Shown piece by piece: positions 17,504 to 25,816 of a stretch of DNA of 64,000 bases; the first letter of the stretch is position 1, and every line of letters starts with the position of its first letter. The DNA lies in contig NZ_CP107551.1 in assembly GCF_025837095.1 (NCBI RefSeq), forward strand, positions 1,408,352-1,472,351. The letters are read 5' to 3'. Both the position numbers and the translations under genes were made by a program. This stretch comes from Rhodococcus sp. Z13. GTDB lineage: Bacteria; Actinomycetota; Actinomycetes; Mycobacteriales; Mycobacteriaceae. The notes below the pieces were generated by a model, which searched no databases, was not told the DNA's origin, and saw only the letters and a list, made by a program, of their open reading frames with translations.

Positions 17504-18655
17504 TCAGGGCCGGACTACGAGGTCTGAAAGTCGCTCAGCGAGGACTTTCCACTGGGGCTCTTCGGTGAGGTGGGACCATGAAACTCGAATAGCGCCGTGA
17601 ATGGTGTCGTCGTCAAGATCCATCGCCGTCAATACATGGCTGGGTTCGTAGCTCTGCGACGTGCATGCTGAGCCATTCGACACTGCCACTACATCCTTGA
17701 GTGCAAGGATTGCAGCCTCTCCGTCCACTCCCGGGACGGAGAAGTTGAGGGTGCTTTCGAGACTGTTGGTGGGGGAGCCGTTGATCTGTACCTCGAGTGG
17801 GGCAAGGGCTTCGAGCAGGCCGGAGCGAAGCTCGGTGACCCGCGCAGACCGTGTGGCACGGTCCTTTAGAGCGGTGGACACTGCTGTTCCCAGCCCGGCG
17901 ATCAGTGGAACCGGGAGAGTGCCCGGCCGGAGCCCTCGTTCCTGCCCGCCTCCAACCATCAGAGGTGTGAGGGGAACGCGTCGGTATCCGCGGCGGCGGA
18001 CAATCAAGGCACCGATGCCTTTCGGCGCATACAACTTGTGACCCGAGATGCTGATCATGTCGATGCGCTTGTCCGACACGATGTTATCCACCTTGCCGAA
18101 GGCTTGTGCTGCATCAACATGGAAGTATGCCTCGTGGCTGTCCAGGGACTGTGCGATCTGGGCAATCGGTTGAATTGCTCCGGTCTCGTTGTTGGCGGCC
18201 ATTACAGAGACCAGCGCTGTGTCGGGTCGTACGGCTTCCATGATCGCGTCGACCGACACCCGTCCGTCGCGCTCGGGCTTGACAAGAGTTGTTTCGAAGC
18301 CGCGTTGCGTCAGGCGCTCGACTGGTTCGAGGACGGCTTTGTGTTCGATCGCGGTCGTGACGATGTGCATTTTGCCCGATTTGCGGGCGTGGTCTTCGAG
18401 CCCAAGGATGGCGAGGTTGTCGCTTTCGGTGGCACCACTGGTGAAGATGACCTCTTCCGGTTTGGCATCGGCGCCGGCCGCGACCTCCTCACGTGCACGG
18501 TTGACGCGTTCCTTCGCTCGCTGACCGTAGGTGTGCGTACGGCTGCCGGCATTGCCGTACTCGTCGCGCATGAAGTGGATCACTTCGTCCAGTACTGCAG
18601 GGTCGACCGGGGTGGTGGCATTGCAGTCGAGGTAAACAGGCCCTGAGCTGGTCAT
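17504..18655 (-). CDS. dndA: Cysteine desulfurase DndA
   Basis: The 383-residue PLP enzyme takes sulfur from L-cysteine as a persulfide for DNA phosphorothioation. It starts MTSSGPVYLDCNATTPVDP, has the PLP-binding histidine region SGATESDN and TAIEHKAVLEP, the Schiff-base lysine in SISGHKLYAPKG, and the catalytic cysteine in SNGSACTSQSYEPSHVL. These are NifS/IscS-class features. Its position, divergent from dndBCDE across a 160-bp gap, is the actinobacterial dnd arrangement, which supports DndA over a housekeeping IscS. It should hand sulfur to the iron-sulfur protein DndC. Confidence 0.93.
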   Translation of the reverse strand: MTSSGPVYLDCNATTPVDPAVLDEVIHFMRDEYGNAGSRTHTYGQRAKERVNRAREEVAAGADAKPEEVIFTSGATESDNLAILGLEDHARKSGKMHIVTTAIEHKAVLEPVERLTQRGFETTLVKPERDGRVSVDAIMEAVRPDTALVSVMAANNETGAIQPIAQIAQSLDSHEAYFHVDAAQAFGKVDNIVSDKRIDMISISGHKLYAPKGIGALIVRRRGYRRVPLTPLMVGGGQERGLRPGTLPVPLIAGLGTAVSTALKDRATRSARVTELRSGLLEALAPLEVQINGSPTNSLESTLNFSVPGVDGEAAILALKDVVAVSNGSACTSQSYEPSHVLTAMDLDDDTIHGAIRVSWSHLTEEPQWKVLAERLSDLVVRP

Positions 18656-18815
18656 ATGGCTGAATTCTCCCGTGTCGGACGGTGCATCTATCGTTCCTCA
18701 CTGTACGCGCAGAGGATCGTCGTGTTCGTATGACTCGGGGGTGTGTTCGGATGTGCATTTCCGTACAAGTGAAGGTAGGGTTCCGTGCAGCTGGAGACGA
18801 TAGGACAGGTGTGCG
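18656..18815. promoter_or_regulatory. Divergent dndA / dndB control region with a DndB-site-like motif
   Basis: The 160-bp gap separates the dndA and dndB start codons and must hold both promoters. It contains TACG-N10-CGTC at 18704-18721, one base from the TACG-N10-CGTA palindrome reported as the DndB operator in Salmonella; a CGTA also occurs at 18727-18730. Autoregulation by DndB is therefore plausible but not shown. The match is short and could be chance in GC-rich DNA. Confidence 0.45.
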
Positions 18816-19943
18816 GTGAGCGAACGTAGAGGTACCCCGCGTCGCGGGGAGTTCGAATACGTGTTCCCGGCTATCCGGGGTGTTCAGGCTGGGCGAGAGT
18901 ACTACGCGACCATGTTTCCGCTTCGTATGATCCCCCGCCTGTTCTCGTTCGACGATGAAGAGCTCCTTCCAGAACAGCGCGCACAGCGCACGCTCAACCG
19001 CTCGCGCGTACCGGAGATGGCGCGTTACATCGTGGAGAATCCTGATAGTTATGTGTTCTCGGCCCTGACTGCGTCCGTCAGCACGGACGTGGTGTTCGAT
19101 CCGATCACTGACGGCGCCGGCCCGAGTGATCGCATCGGAACACTGCGTATACCGATGGACACACGTTTCGTCATCAACGACGGGCAGCACCGGCGGGCAG
19201 CTATTGAAGAGGCGCTCACCATGAACCCCGACATCGGGGACGAGACGATTTCGATCGTCCTTTTCATCGATGTCGGGCTGGCTCGTTGCCAGCAGATGTT
19301 CGCCGACCTCAATCGGTACGCGGTTCGCCCGGCGCGGTCCATCAGTGTTCTCTACGATCACCGTGACGACTTGTCGGCGGTCACTCGGATGGCGGTGTTC
19401 AGTTCGGATTTCTATCGAGATCTCACCGAGACCGAGACGAGTAATCTTGCGGCCCGATCTCGCAAACTGTTCACGCTGTCGGCGATGTACAACGCGAACA
19501 AGGCGCTTCTGGACGGGGTCGAAGAAGATTCCCTCGAGAAGCGGGCCGAGCTCGTTGGCAATTACTGGGCTGTGGTGGCGAAGCAATTTCCGGAATGGGG
19601 GCAGGTACGCGCCCGAGAAGTCACGGCGGGGGAGATTCGTCGAGATTTCATTCACAGCCACGGGATCGTTCTTCATGCGTTGGGCAAGGTGGGAAACGCT
19701 CTTCTCGAACGAAGCAGGGACAAACGGTCCTGGGATCGGGCTCTCCGCCCATTACGTGAAATCGACTGGCACAGATCGAACTCGGAGCTCTGGGAAGGCC
19801 GAGCTCTATCCGGGGGGCGTGTCTCCAAGAGCACAGGAAATGTTTTGTTGACAACTGCACTTCTCAGGAATCGCTTGAACCTTCCGCTGCCGGAGGACGA
19901 GAAAAAGGCCGAAGACAACTTTCGACGAGGTGACTCACGATGA
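18816..19943 (+). CDS. dndB: DNA phosphorothioation regulator DndB (DGQHR protein)
   Basis: The 375-residue protein carries the diagnostic DGQHR motif (FVINDGQHRRAAIEEALTM, about residue 125) of ParB-like DndB proteins. Also present are ISIVLFIDVGLARCQQMFAD and DLNRYAVRPARSISVLYDH, typical of the family. DndB is a transcriptional repressor of the dnd operon in Salmonella and affects modification level. Start is GTG 18816 with AGGACAGG upstream. It overlaps dndC by 4 bp (ATGA), so the two are translationally coupled. The control gap upstream holds a candidate binding site. Confidence 0.93.
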   Translation: MSERRGTPRRGEFEYVFPAIRGVQAGREYYATMFPLRMIPRLFSFDDEELLPEQRAQRTLNRSRVPEMARYIVENPDSYVFSALTASVSTDVVFDPITDGAGPSDRIGTLRIPMDTRFVINDGQHRRAAIEEALTMNPDIGDETISIVLFIDVGLARCQQMFADLNRYAVRPARSISVLYDHRDDLSAVTRMAVFSSDFYRDLTETETSNLAARSRKLFTLSAMYNANKALLDGVEEDSLEKRAELVGNYWAVVAKQFPEWGQVRAREVTAGEIRRDFIHSHGIVLHALGKVGNALLERSRDKRSWDRALRPLREIDWHRSNSELWEGRALSGGRVSKSTGNVLLTTALLRNRLNLPLPEDEKKAEDNFRRGDSR

Positions 19944-21469
19944 CCCGCAACCTGCCGATCCGCCCGCGGTCGGCGTTCGATGAACTCGGATTGTCCGGAA
20001 CCATCGAGTCTCTGGTCGAGCAGACGCAGAAGCTCTATCTCGAGGATGCGATCCCATGGGTGGTCGGCTACTCGGGGGGCAAGGACTCCACTGCGGTTCT
20101 GCAACTGGTGTGGATGTCGCTTGCACAGCTTGAGCCGGAGAAGCGCACCAAGCCTGTCCACGTGATCAGCACAGACACGCTCGTCGAGAACCCGGTGGTC
20201 GCTGCATGGGTCACTCATTCGCTGAACACAATGGCCGACGCTGCCCGAGAACAGGGACTCCCCATCGAGCCCCATCGGCTCACGCCGGCAGTGTCGGATA
20301 CGTTCTGGGTGAATCTTGCGGGTCGGGGATATCCCGCGCCCCGACCTAAGTTTCGATGGTGTACTGAGCGTTTGAAGATCAAGCCTTCCAACAACTTCAT
20401 CATCAACATGGTGAAGTCTCACGGCGAGGCGATTCTCGTTCTCGGTACGCGAAAGGCAGAGAGCTCGGGACGGTCACATCGGATGACCGAGCTGGAGAGC
20501 AAGCGTGTGAGGGACATGCTGAGCCCGAACGGCTCCCTTCCCAATTGCCTCGTGTACTCGCCGGTCGAGGATTGGTCCAACGACGATGTCTGGACTTTCC
20601 TCATGCAGACCAAGAATCCCTGGGGTTACTCGAACAAGGAACTCCTCACGATGTACCAGGGGGCATCGTCCGATGGAGAGTGCCCTCTCGTTGTCGACTC
20701 GTCCACGCCCAGCTGCGGTGACAGTCGATTCGGGTGCTGGACGTGCACGCTTGTCGAGAAGGACAAGTCGATGTCGGCGATGATCCAGAACGACGAGGAG
20801 AAGGAATGGATGTTGCCGCTCCTCGAACTTCGCGATGAACTCGATGTGCAGGACGATCGTCACCTGCGTGACTTCCGCCGGATGAACGGATCGGTGCAGC
20901 TGTTCAACGGCCGAAACATCCCCGGCCCGTACACTCAGGAGTCCCGCGAGCGGTGGGTGCGCAAGCTGCTCGAAGCGCAGACGTGGATTCGGGAGAACGG
21001 ACCCGCATACGTTCAGGATCTTGAGCTCATCACCTTGGATGAGCTCGAAGAGATCCGCCGCATTTGGGTGGTGGACAAGCACGAGTTCGAGGACAGCCTT
21101 CCCACCATCTACAAGGAAGCAACAGGCTCGGAGTATCCGGGGCGCCCGCTGGACGAGCACCTACCGCTCGGCCCGGATACCGTGGAGATCCTTCGGGAAG
21201 TGGTCGGCGACGATCGGGTCCACTTCGAGCTCGTCCGAGAGCTGCTCGATGTCGAGCAACGTCACCGCTCCCAAGCACGCCGTGCAGGACTGTTCGATTC
21301 GCTGACGAAGGCGTTGCGTAAAGGCTTCTACGAGAATGAGGGGGACGCTCTGCAGCGCGCTACAGATCGAGCAGGCGCAGTGGACCGACTGCGTGCTGCC
21401 GATGGTCTGGACGAACTCGATATCGCTGACGGTTACGTGCAGCCCGTCCGCGCAGGTGTCGAGCGATGA
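19940..21469 (+). CDS. dndC: DNA sulfur modification protein DndC
   Basis: The 509-residue protein belongs to the PAPS reductase/ATP-PPase superfamily. The PP-loop is GYSGGKDSTAVL (about residues 43-54), followed by FRWCTERLKIKP and the cysteine group CGDSRFGCWTCTLVEKDKS, which in DndC binds a 4Fe-4S cluster and takes sulfur from DndA. It adenylates the DNA backbone phosphate so that sulfur can replace a non-bridging oxygen (family knowledge). Length suits the family. It is coupled to dndB and dndD by 4-bp overlaps at both ends, indicating one operon. Confidence 0.95.
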   Translation: MTRNLPIRPRSAFDELGLSGTIESLVEQTQKLYLEDAIPWVVGYSGGKDSTAVLQLVWMSLAQLEPEKRTKPVHVISTDTLVENPVVAAWVTHSLNTMADAAREQGLPIEPHRLTPAVSDTFWVNLAGRGYPAPRPKFRWCTERLKIKPSNNFIINMVKSHGEAILVLGTRKAESSGRSHRMTELESKRVRDMLSPNGSLPNCLVYSPVEDWSNDDVWTFLMQTKNPWGYSNKELLTMYQGASSDGECPLVVDSSTPSCGDSRFGCWTCTLVEKDKSMSAMIQNDEEKEWMLPLLELRDELDVQDDRHLRDFRRMNGSVQLFNGRNIPGPYTQESRERWVRKLLEAQTWIRENGPAYVQDLELITLDELEEIRRIWVVDKHEFEDSLPTIYKEATGSEYPGRPLDEHLPLGPDTVEILREVVGDDRVHFELVRELLDVEQRHRSQARRAGLFDSLTKALRKGFYENEGDALQRATDRAGAVDRLRAADGLDELDIADGYVQPVRAGVER

Positions 21470-23439
21470 TCCTCGACGAATTGGTCCTTCAGAACGTAGG
21501 TACGTTCTCCGGTCGCCACACGATCACGCTGACCCCGAAATCGAAGACGAAGCCCGTTGTACTTGTCGGTGGCCTGAACGGTGCCGGCAAGACCACCGTG
21601 CTGGAAGCGATCCATCTCGCGCTGTACGGTGCGCTGGCTCAGCCGAATGGACGCCGGGCGGGTGGATACGAAAACTATCTGATCGGATTGACCCATCGCG
21701 GAGCCCCGGAAAAGTCGATTTCAGCGGTTGAATTGGAGTTCCGGGCCTTCCAGCAGGGTAAGGAGCACGTCTATCGGATCAGCCGACGGTGGGGTGGGGC
21801 GAAGGCTCCGGGCCGCGAGAGCCTCGATGTAGAAGTCGACGGTCGCCTCGACCGTGCCCTCACATCCACATGGAGTGAGCACGTCGAGACGTTTCTGCCC
21901 CGGGGAATTGCAGGCTTGTTCTTCTTCGATGGAGAACAGATCGAGGCGCTCGCAGACCTGGAGAAGTCCCGCGAGGTTCTGGCGTCGGCACTTTCTTCGC
22001 TTCTCGGACTCGATCTTGTCGATCGGCTCGCCACGGACCTGTCGGTCCTACGCAGACGGCACCGTGCGAACCAGGTTCCTGAATCCCTGAAGTCCGAAGT
22101 CGAGGCAAAGCGGGAGCTCGTCACGCGTGCGCGCCAACTCGAAGAGGGAGTCGTCCAGGCTCTGGCCGAGGCGCGTGTCGAGCTCGAACGGGCTGACAAG
22201 GCGCGCTCCGAAGCCAGGTCGAGTTACCAGGCGCGAGGTGGGGAGATCGCCGAGACACGGACAGAGACCGAAAAGGCTGCCGAGAAGCTCCGACAAGCCT
22301 TGGATCAGGTCGATGACGACCTGCGGGCTGAGGCAGCCGATGTTGCTCCTTTGCTTCTCGTGACCGACCTCCTCCAGGAAGTCGAATCCCGTGCAGCTGA
22401 CGAGTCGACCTCTTGGAACCGTCGTGCCGTGGCCGGCGTGCTTGCCACCCGTGACGACTCGATTCTCAACGCGCTTCGTGAAAGTGGAGCGGGAGACAAC
22501 TTGGTGACCGCGATCTCGGACTTCCTTGAACGAGATCGCGCAGAGCGAAGCAGGGATGACGACGTCGAAGACGTCACCGGACTTGGACGACCGGACTCGA
22601 TTCGAGTTCTACGGGAGACGGCGCTTCCTTCCAGTCGCCGCAGACTCGCAGAGCTGGTGGAGCGTCGACATCGGGTCCGTGAAGAACTCGACCAGATCGA
22701 GCGCGTACTGGTGGCCATGCCTGACCCGGAGTCGCTGGAAGAGGTCCGTCGACAACTGGACGAGGCCTCCGACCGCTACATACGTGCTCAATCCCGAGTG
22801 ATGACCCTGGACGAGGATCTTGCAGCTCGGCGGACCGAACGTTCGAAAGCCGACGCTGACTATGAGCGCAGTATCGAGAAGTATGCCCAGGCCAACATGG
22901 CACTCGAGGACGACACTCGGATCGTTGAGCATGTGGACAAGGTCCGCAATACCCTGGAAGCGTTGCAGGTAGCTGCAAAGAAGCGCTACCTCGGGCGAAT
23001 CGGCGAATATGTTCTCGAAGCGCTCCACCGGTTACTTCGTAAGAGCAACTTGGTAACGGCCATTCAGATCGACCCTGAGACATACACAGTCGAACTCACT
23101 GGGCCGGGGGGCAAGCAGCTCTCTGCGAATCAACTGTCTGCCGGTGAACGGCAGCTGCTGGCAGTGTCTCTTCTCTGGGGCCTTGCCCGAGCTTCCGGAC
23201 AACCGCTCCCGGTTGTTGTCGACACGCCCCTGGGCCGGCTCGACGGAGAGCATCGCGAGCACCTCATCGAACGCTATTTTCCCTTCGCAAGCCACCAGGT
23301 TGTTCTGCTTTCGACCGATACGGAGATCGACGAGCAGGCGTTCCGGCGAATCAAGAAGCATGTCGGACGGTCGTACTGTCTCGACTACGACTATGAAAGT
23401 GCGTCCACCTCGGTTCGATCCGGATACTTCTGGGAGTAA
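21466..23439 (+). CDS. dndD: DNA sulfur modification ATPase DndD
   Basis: The 657-residue SMC/RecF-like ATPase has Walker A GLNGAGKTTVLEAI near residue 36, the FFFDGEQIEALADL segment typical of DndD, a long central coiled coil (about 200-520), the ABC signature LSAGERQLLAVSLLWG and Walker B PVVVDTPLGRLD. DndD is thought to open or remodel DNA for sulfur insertion with DndC and DndE. The ATG overlaps the dndC stop and dndE follows after 4 bp. A second, different SMC-like ATPase lies at 37838-39895. Confidence 0.94.
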   Translation: MILDELVLQNVGTFSGRHTITLTPKSKTKPVVLVGGLNGAGKTTVLEAIHLALYGALAQPNGRRAGGYENYLIGLTHRGAPEKSISAVELEFRAFQQGKEHVYRISRRWGGAKAPGRESLDVEVDGRLDRALTSTWSEHVETFLPRGIAGLFFFDGEQIEALADLEKSREVLASALSSLLGLDLVDRLATDLSVLRRRHRANQVPESLKSEVEAKRELVTRARQLEEGVVQALAEARVELERADKARSEARSSYQARGGEIAETRTETEKAAEKLRQALDQVDDDLRAEAADVAPLLLVTDLLQEVESRAADESTSWNRRAVAGVLATRDDSILNALRESGAGDNLVTAISDFLERDRAERSRDDDVEDVTGLGRPDSIRVLRETALPSSRRRLAELVERRHRVREELDQIERVLVAMPDPESLEEVRRQLDEASDRYIRAQSRVMTLDEDLAARRTERSKADADYERSIEKYAQANMALEDDTRIVEHVDKVRNTLEALQVAAKKRYLGRIGEYVLEALHRLLRKSNLVTAIQIDPETYTVELTGPGGKQLSANQLSAGERQLLAVSLLWGLARASGQPLPVVVDTPLGRLDGEHREHLIERYFPFASHQVVLLSTDTEIDEQAFRRIKKHVGRSYCLDYDYESASTSVRSGYFWE

Positions 23440-23443
23440 CACA

Positions 23444-23824
23444 GTGACTGTCGAGCATGTCCGCCTATCGAAGACGGCACGCGATCACCTGATGACCTTG
23501 AGAAGGCGTACCGGTATCGGCCAGTGGAACATCCTCTGTCGCTGGGCGCTCTGTCGTTCGCTGGCCGAACCGTCGGTACCACCCGCGGCCAAGATCGTGA
23601 CCGACAGCAACGTCGAGATGACCTGGAAAGTGTTCGCCGGCACCCACGGCGATGTCTTATGGGCAGCGTTGAGGGTCAGATGCCATAAGGATGGCCTCGG
23701 CCTGGATGATGACACATTGGCGACTCAGTTCCGCCTCCATCTCCATCGAGGTATCGGATACTTGATCGGGGACACACGCTCCTCCGATATCGAAGGGCTC
23801 GTGGAGCTGGCACTCGTGGAGTGA
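23444..23824 (+). CDS. dndE: DNA sulfur modification protein DndE
   Basis: The 126-residue protein reads VTVEHVRLSKTARDHLMTLR, then GIGQWNILCRWALCRSLAEP and LGLDDDTLATQFRLHLHRGIGYL, the pattern of DndE, a small helical ribbon-helix-helix-like protein that binds nicked DNA and forms oligomers. Start is the GTG at 23444, four bases after dndD; no in-frame ATG lies near. It completes the dndBCDE modification set. The methyltransferase gene begins three bases after its stop, so it is part of the same transcript. Confidence 0.93.
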   Translation: MTVEHVRLSKTARDHLMTLRRRTGIGQWNILCRWALCRSLAEPSVPPAAKIVTDSNVEMTWKVFAGTHGDVLWAALRVRCHKDGLGLDDDTLATQFRLHLHRGIGYLIGDTRSSDIEGLVELALVE

Positions 23825-23827
23825 CAT

Positions 23828-25309
23828 ATGACAACGATCGGACCTATAGCCCGTCACAAGACAGCCATGGTCCGGTCGGCCTTGTCACGACCGATGGGGC
23901 TTGCACTCGCGGACGGTCTCATCGCACGAGGAGTAACGGTCTTCGACTATGGATGCGGCCGAGGCGGCGACATCCGCCAACTGGAGGCGCTTGGGTTCGA
24001 GGCGTTGGGGTGGGACCCGGCGCATCGGCCGGACGCTGAGAAGATCCCTTCGAACGTGGTCAACCTCGGATATGTGGTGAACGTGATCGAGGATCCAGTC
24101 GAAAGAGTTCACGTTCTTGAGTCTGCCTGGGATCTGACTCGAAATGTACTCGTAGTTTCGGCTCGTTTGACCTGGGAGGCGCGTGAGCTAGCGGGGCGCC
24201 GCGTAGGGGACGGGATTGTTACCCGTCTGGGGACATTTCAAAAGTTCTACGACCAGTTGGAACTTGCGGGCTGGATCGAGTCGGTACTCGGAACGAAACC
24301 GATAGCCGCGGCACCGGGTGTGTTCTATGTTTTCCGGGACGAGGCCGGCCAGCAGGACTTCCTTGCGAACCGGGTATACCGGTACCGGCCGCGCATCACT
24401 GTCGATCCTCACGAGGTGTACGAGCAGAACCGCGAGAAACTTGCACAATTGTTCGACTTCCTCACGGCGCACGCCAGGCCCCCCAAACAGGGTGAGTTGA
24501 GCGCTGAAGCCGAAGCATCCGCCTTGGATGCAAGTGGGACCCTCGGCCGCGCGGTTAACCTGATTTACCGAGTAACGGATGATTCCCACTGGGAAGAGGT
24601 GCGGACCCAACGTCGGTCCGAACTCCTTGTATACGCAGCAATGTCACGATTCAGCGGAAAGCCGAGATTCTCTCAGCTTGGACCGACTCTTCAGCGGGAC
24701 ATAAAGGCGCATTTTGGTACCTATCGGGAGCTTACGAACCAAGGCGACCGACTCCTGGCTGCGGTAGGAAACAAGATGATGGTATTGATGTCTGCGCGAA
24801 GCTCCAAGATAGGGAAGCAAACTCCCTCTGCGTTGTATGTTCACCGATCAGCACTGGCTGAACTCTCACCGATCATGCAAGTCTACGAAGGATGTGCGCG
24901 GGTTCTGGCCGGAACGGTTGAGCGGGCTAATATGATCAAGTTTTCGGTAACTGAGCCTCAAATTTCGTATTTGACCTACCCAGGATTCGATCGAGATGCA
25001 CACCCGGTTCTAGATTCTGCGGTTACGGTAAATCTGCGTAAACTGACGGTAGATTGGCGGGATTATTCCAAGTCGGTTAATCCTCCGCTGCTGCACCGAA
25101 AGGAGGAGTTCATCGGGCGTGAAGACCGAAGAAGAGATTTGTATGAGCGACTTACGGCGGCTGAAGTGCGTGCTGGATTGTATGCACATCCGGAACAAAT
25201 CGGATCTCTGAAAGGGTGGGAGCGTACCCTGCGGGAATGCGGTTGCCGTATACGTGGGCACCGTCTGGAGCGCGTGCACGCCAGACATGTGAGCCGCCCC
25301 ATCCGGTAG
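23828..25309 (+). CDS. DNA phosphorothioation-associated putative methyltransferase
   Basis: The 493-residue protein starts at ATG 23828, three bases after dndE. The N-terminal region has an S-adenosylmethionine-binding motif, VTVFDYGCGRGGDIRQLEAL (about residues 37-56), followed by GWDPAHRPDAEK. The large C-terminal half (for example PRFSQLGPTLQRDIKAHFGT) is not recognised as any common domain. Proteins with this layout at the end of dnd operons are annotated as dnd-associated putative methyltransferases; substrate unknown. The 3' third becomes noticeably AT-richer than dndC and dndD, continuing into the low-GC gap that follows, which hints at a different origin or lineage-specific decay. 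Confidence 0.85.
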   Translation: MTTIGPIARHKTAMVRSALSRPMGLALADGLIARGVTVFDYGCGRGGDIRQLEALGFEALGWDPAHRPDAEKIPSNVVNLGYVVNVIEDPVERVHVLESAWDLTRNVLVVSARLTWEARELAGRRVGDGIVTRLGTFQKFYDQLELAGWIESVLGTKPIAAAPGVFYVFRDEAGQQDFLANRVYRYRPRITVDPHEVYEQNREKLAQLFDFLTAHARPPKQGELSAEAEASALDASGTLGRAVNLIYRVTDDSHWEEVRTQRRSELLVYAAMSRFSGKPRFSQLGPTLQRDIKAHFGTYRELTNQGDRLLAAVGNKMMVLMSARSSKIGKQTPSALYVHRSALAELSPIMQVYEGCARVLAGTVERANMIKFSVTEPQISYLTYPGFDRDAHPVLDSAVTVNLRKLTVDWRDYSKSVNPPLLHRKEEFIGREDRRRDLYERLTAAEVRAGLYAHPEQIGSLKGWERTLRECGCRIRGHRLERVHARHVSRPIR

Positions 25310-25541
25310 GAAATTCAATCGTCGACTACAGCGAATCTGAAAATTCGCCGCCCCTTATTGTCAGGTTAAGATCAATTTCAAAATCGTTAATTTCCTGCAG
25401 ATTGGATGCATCTAGAGCTGTTTCGCACATACATGTGTGTGACTTGAATTCATATGATCGAACAGGGGCGGATGCGAACTCGCATTGGCTCCGAAATTGA
25501 TTCGATGTCACTGATATATTGGACGTGCCCGGATATTGTAT

Positions 25542-25751
25542 CTAGGGTGTTGTCGCGAAGATCATCCGAAGAACTCTGGACTGACGGTGGTGGGGCTTGA
25601 GTGTTACTGAGTCGGTTGAATTGATTTTGTCCGGTATGGATTTAAGTGAGCATTGCGCCCATTCACACCCATTGAAGGTTTCCGCCCGGAATGCCGCTTG
25701 CAACTGTTGGTAACGATGGTGTCCATCCATAAGCGACACGTGCATATTCAT
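25542..25751 (-). pseudogene. Possible remnant of a ParB/DGQHR-like gene
   Basis: The minus-strand frame begins MNMHVSLMDGHHRYQQLQAA and ends at a TAG; the same phase continues to 25326. The DGHHRY motif followed by a helix is what ParB/Srx-like nuclease domains show, and resembles the DGQHR motif of DndB. The 5' side is missing or destroyed at the inverted repeat. It is a short AT-rich frame, so chance is possible. Confidence 0.25.
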
Positions 25752-25791
25752 GATTCCAGACCCTCCGTTGGTGGGGAATCATGAATATGCA
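25741..25791. repeat. Perfect 17-bp inverted repeat
   Basis: TGCATATTCATGATTCC at 25741-25757 is exactly complementary to 25775-25791, with a 17-nt spacer. It lies 26 bp from the IS1380 copy 1 left end. It could be a terminator-like hairpin, an operator, or a transposon end; the context does not decide. Confidence 0.75.
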
Positions 25792-25816
25792 GGAAAACTA
25801 TTGTACAGCGGTCTAG

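Larger units (their letters stand above)
25310..25816. other. 507-bp AT-rich gap before the IS cluster
   Basis: Distinctly AT-rich relative to the window. Minus-strand frames 25326-25511 and 25542-25751 lie in the same phase, separated by a TAG, and may be a decayed gene. A perfect 17-bp inverted repeat lies at 25741-25791. No intact gene is seen. Confidence 0.45.
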
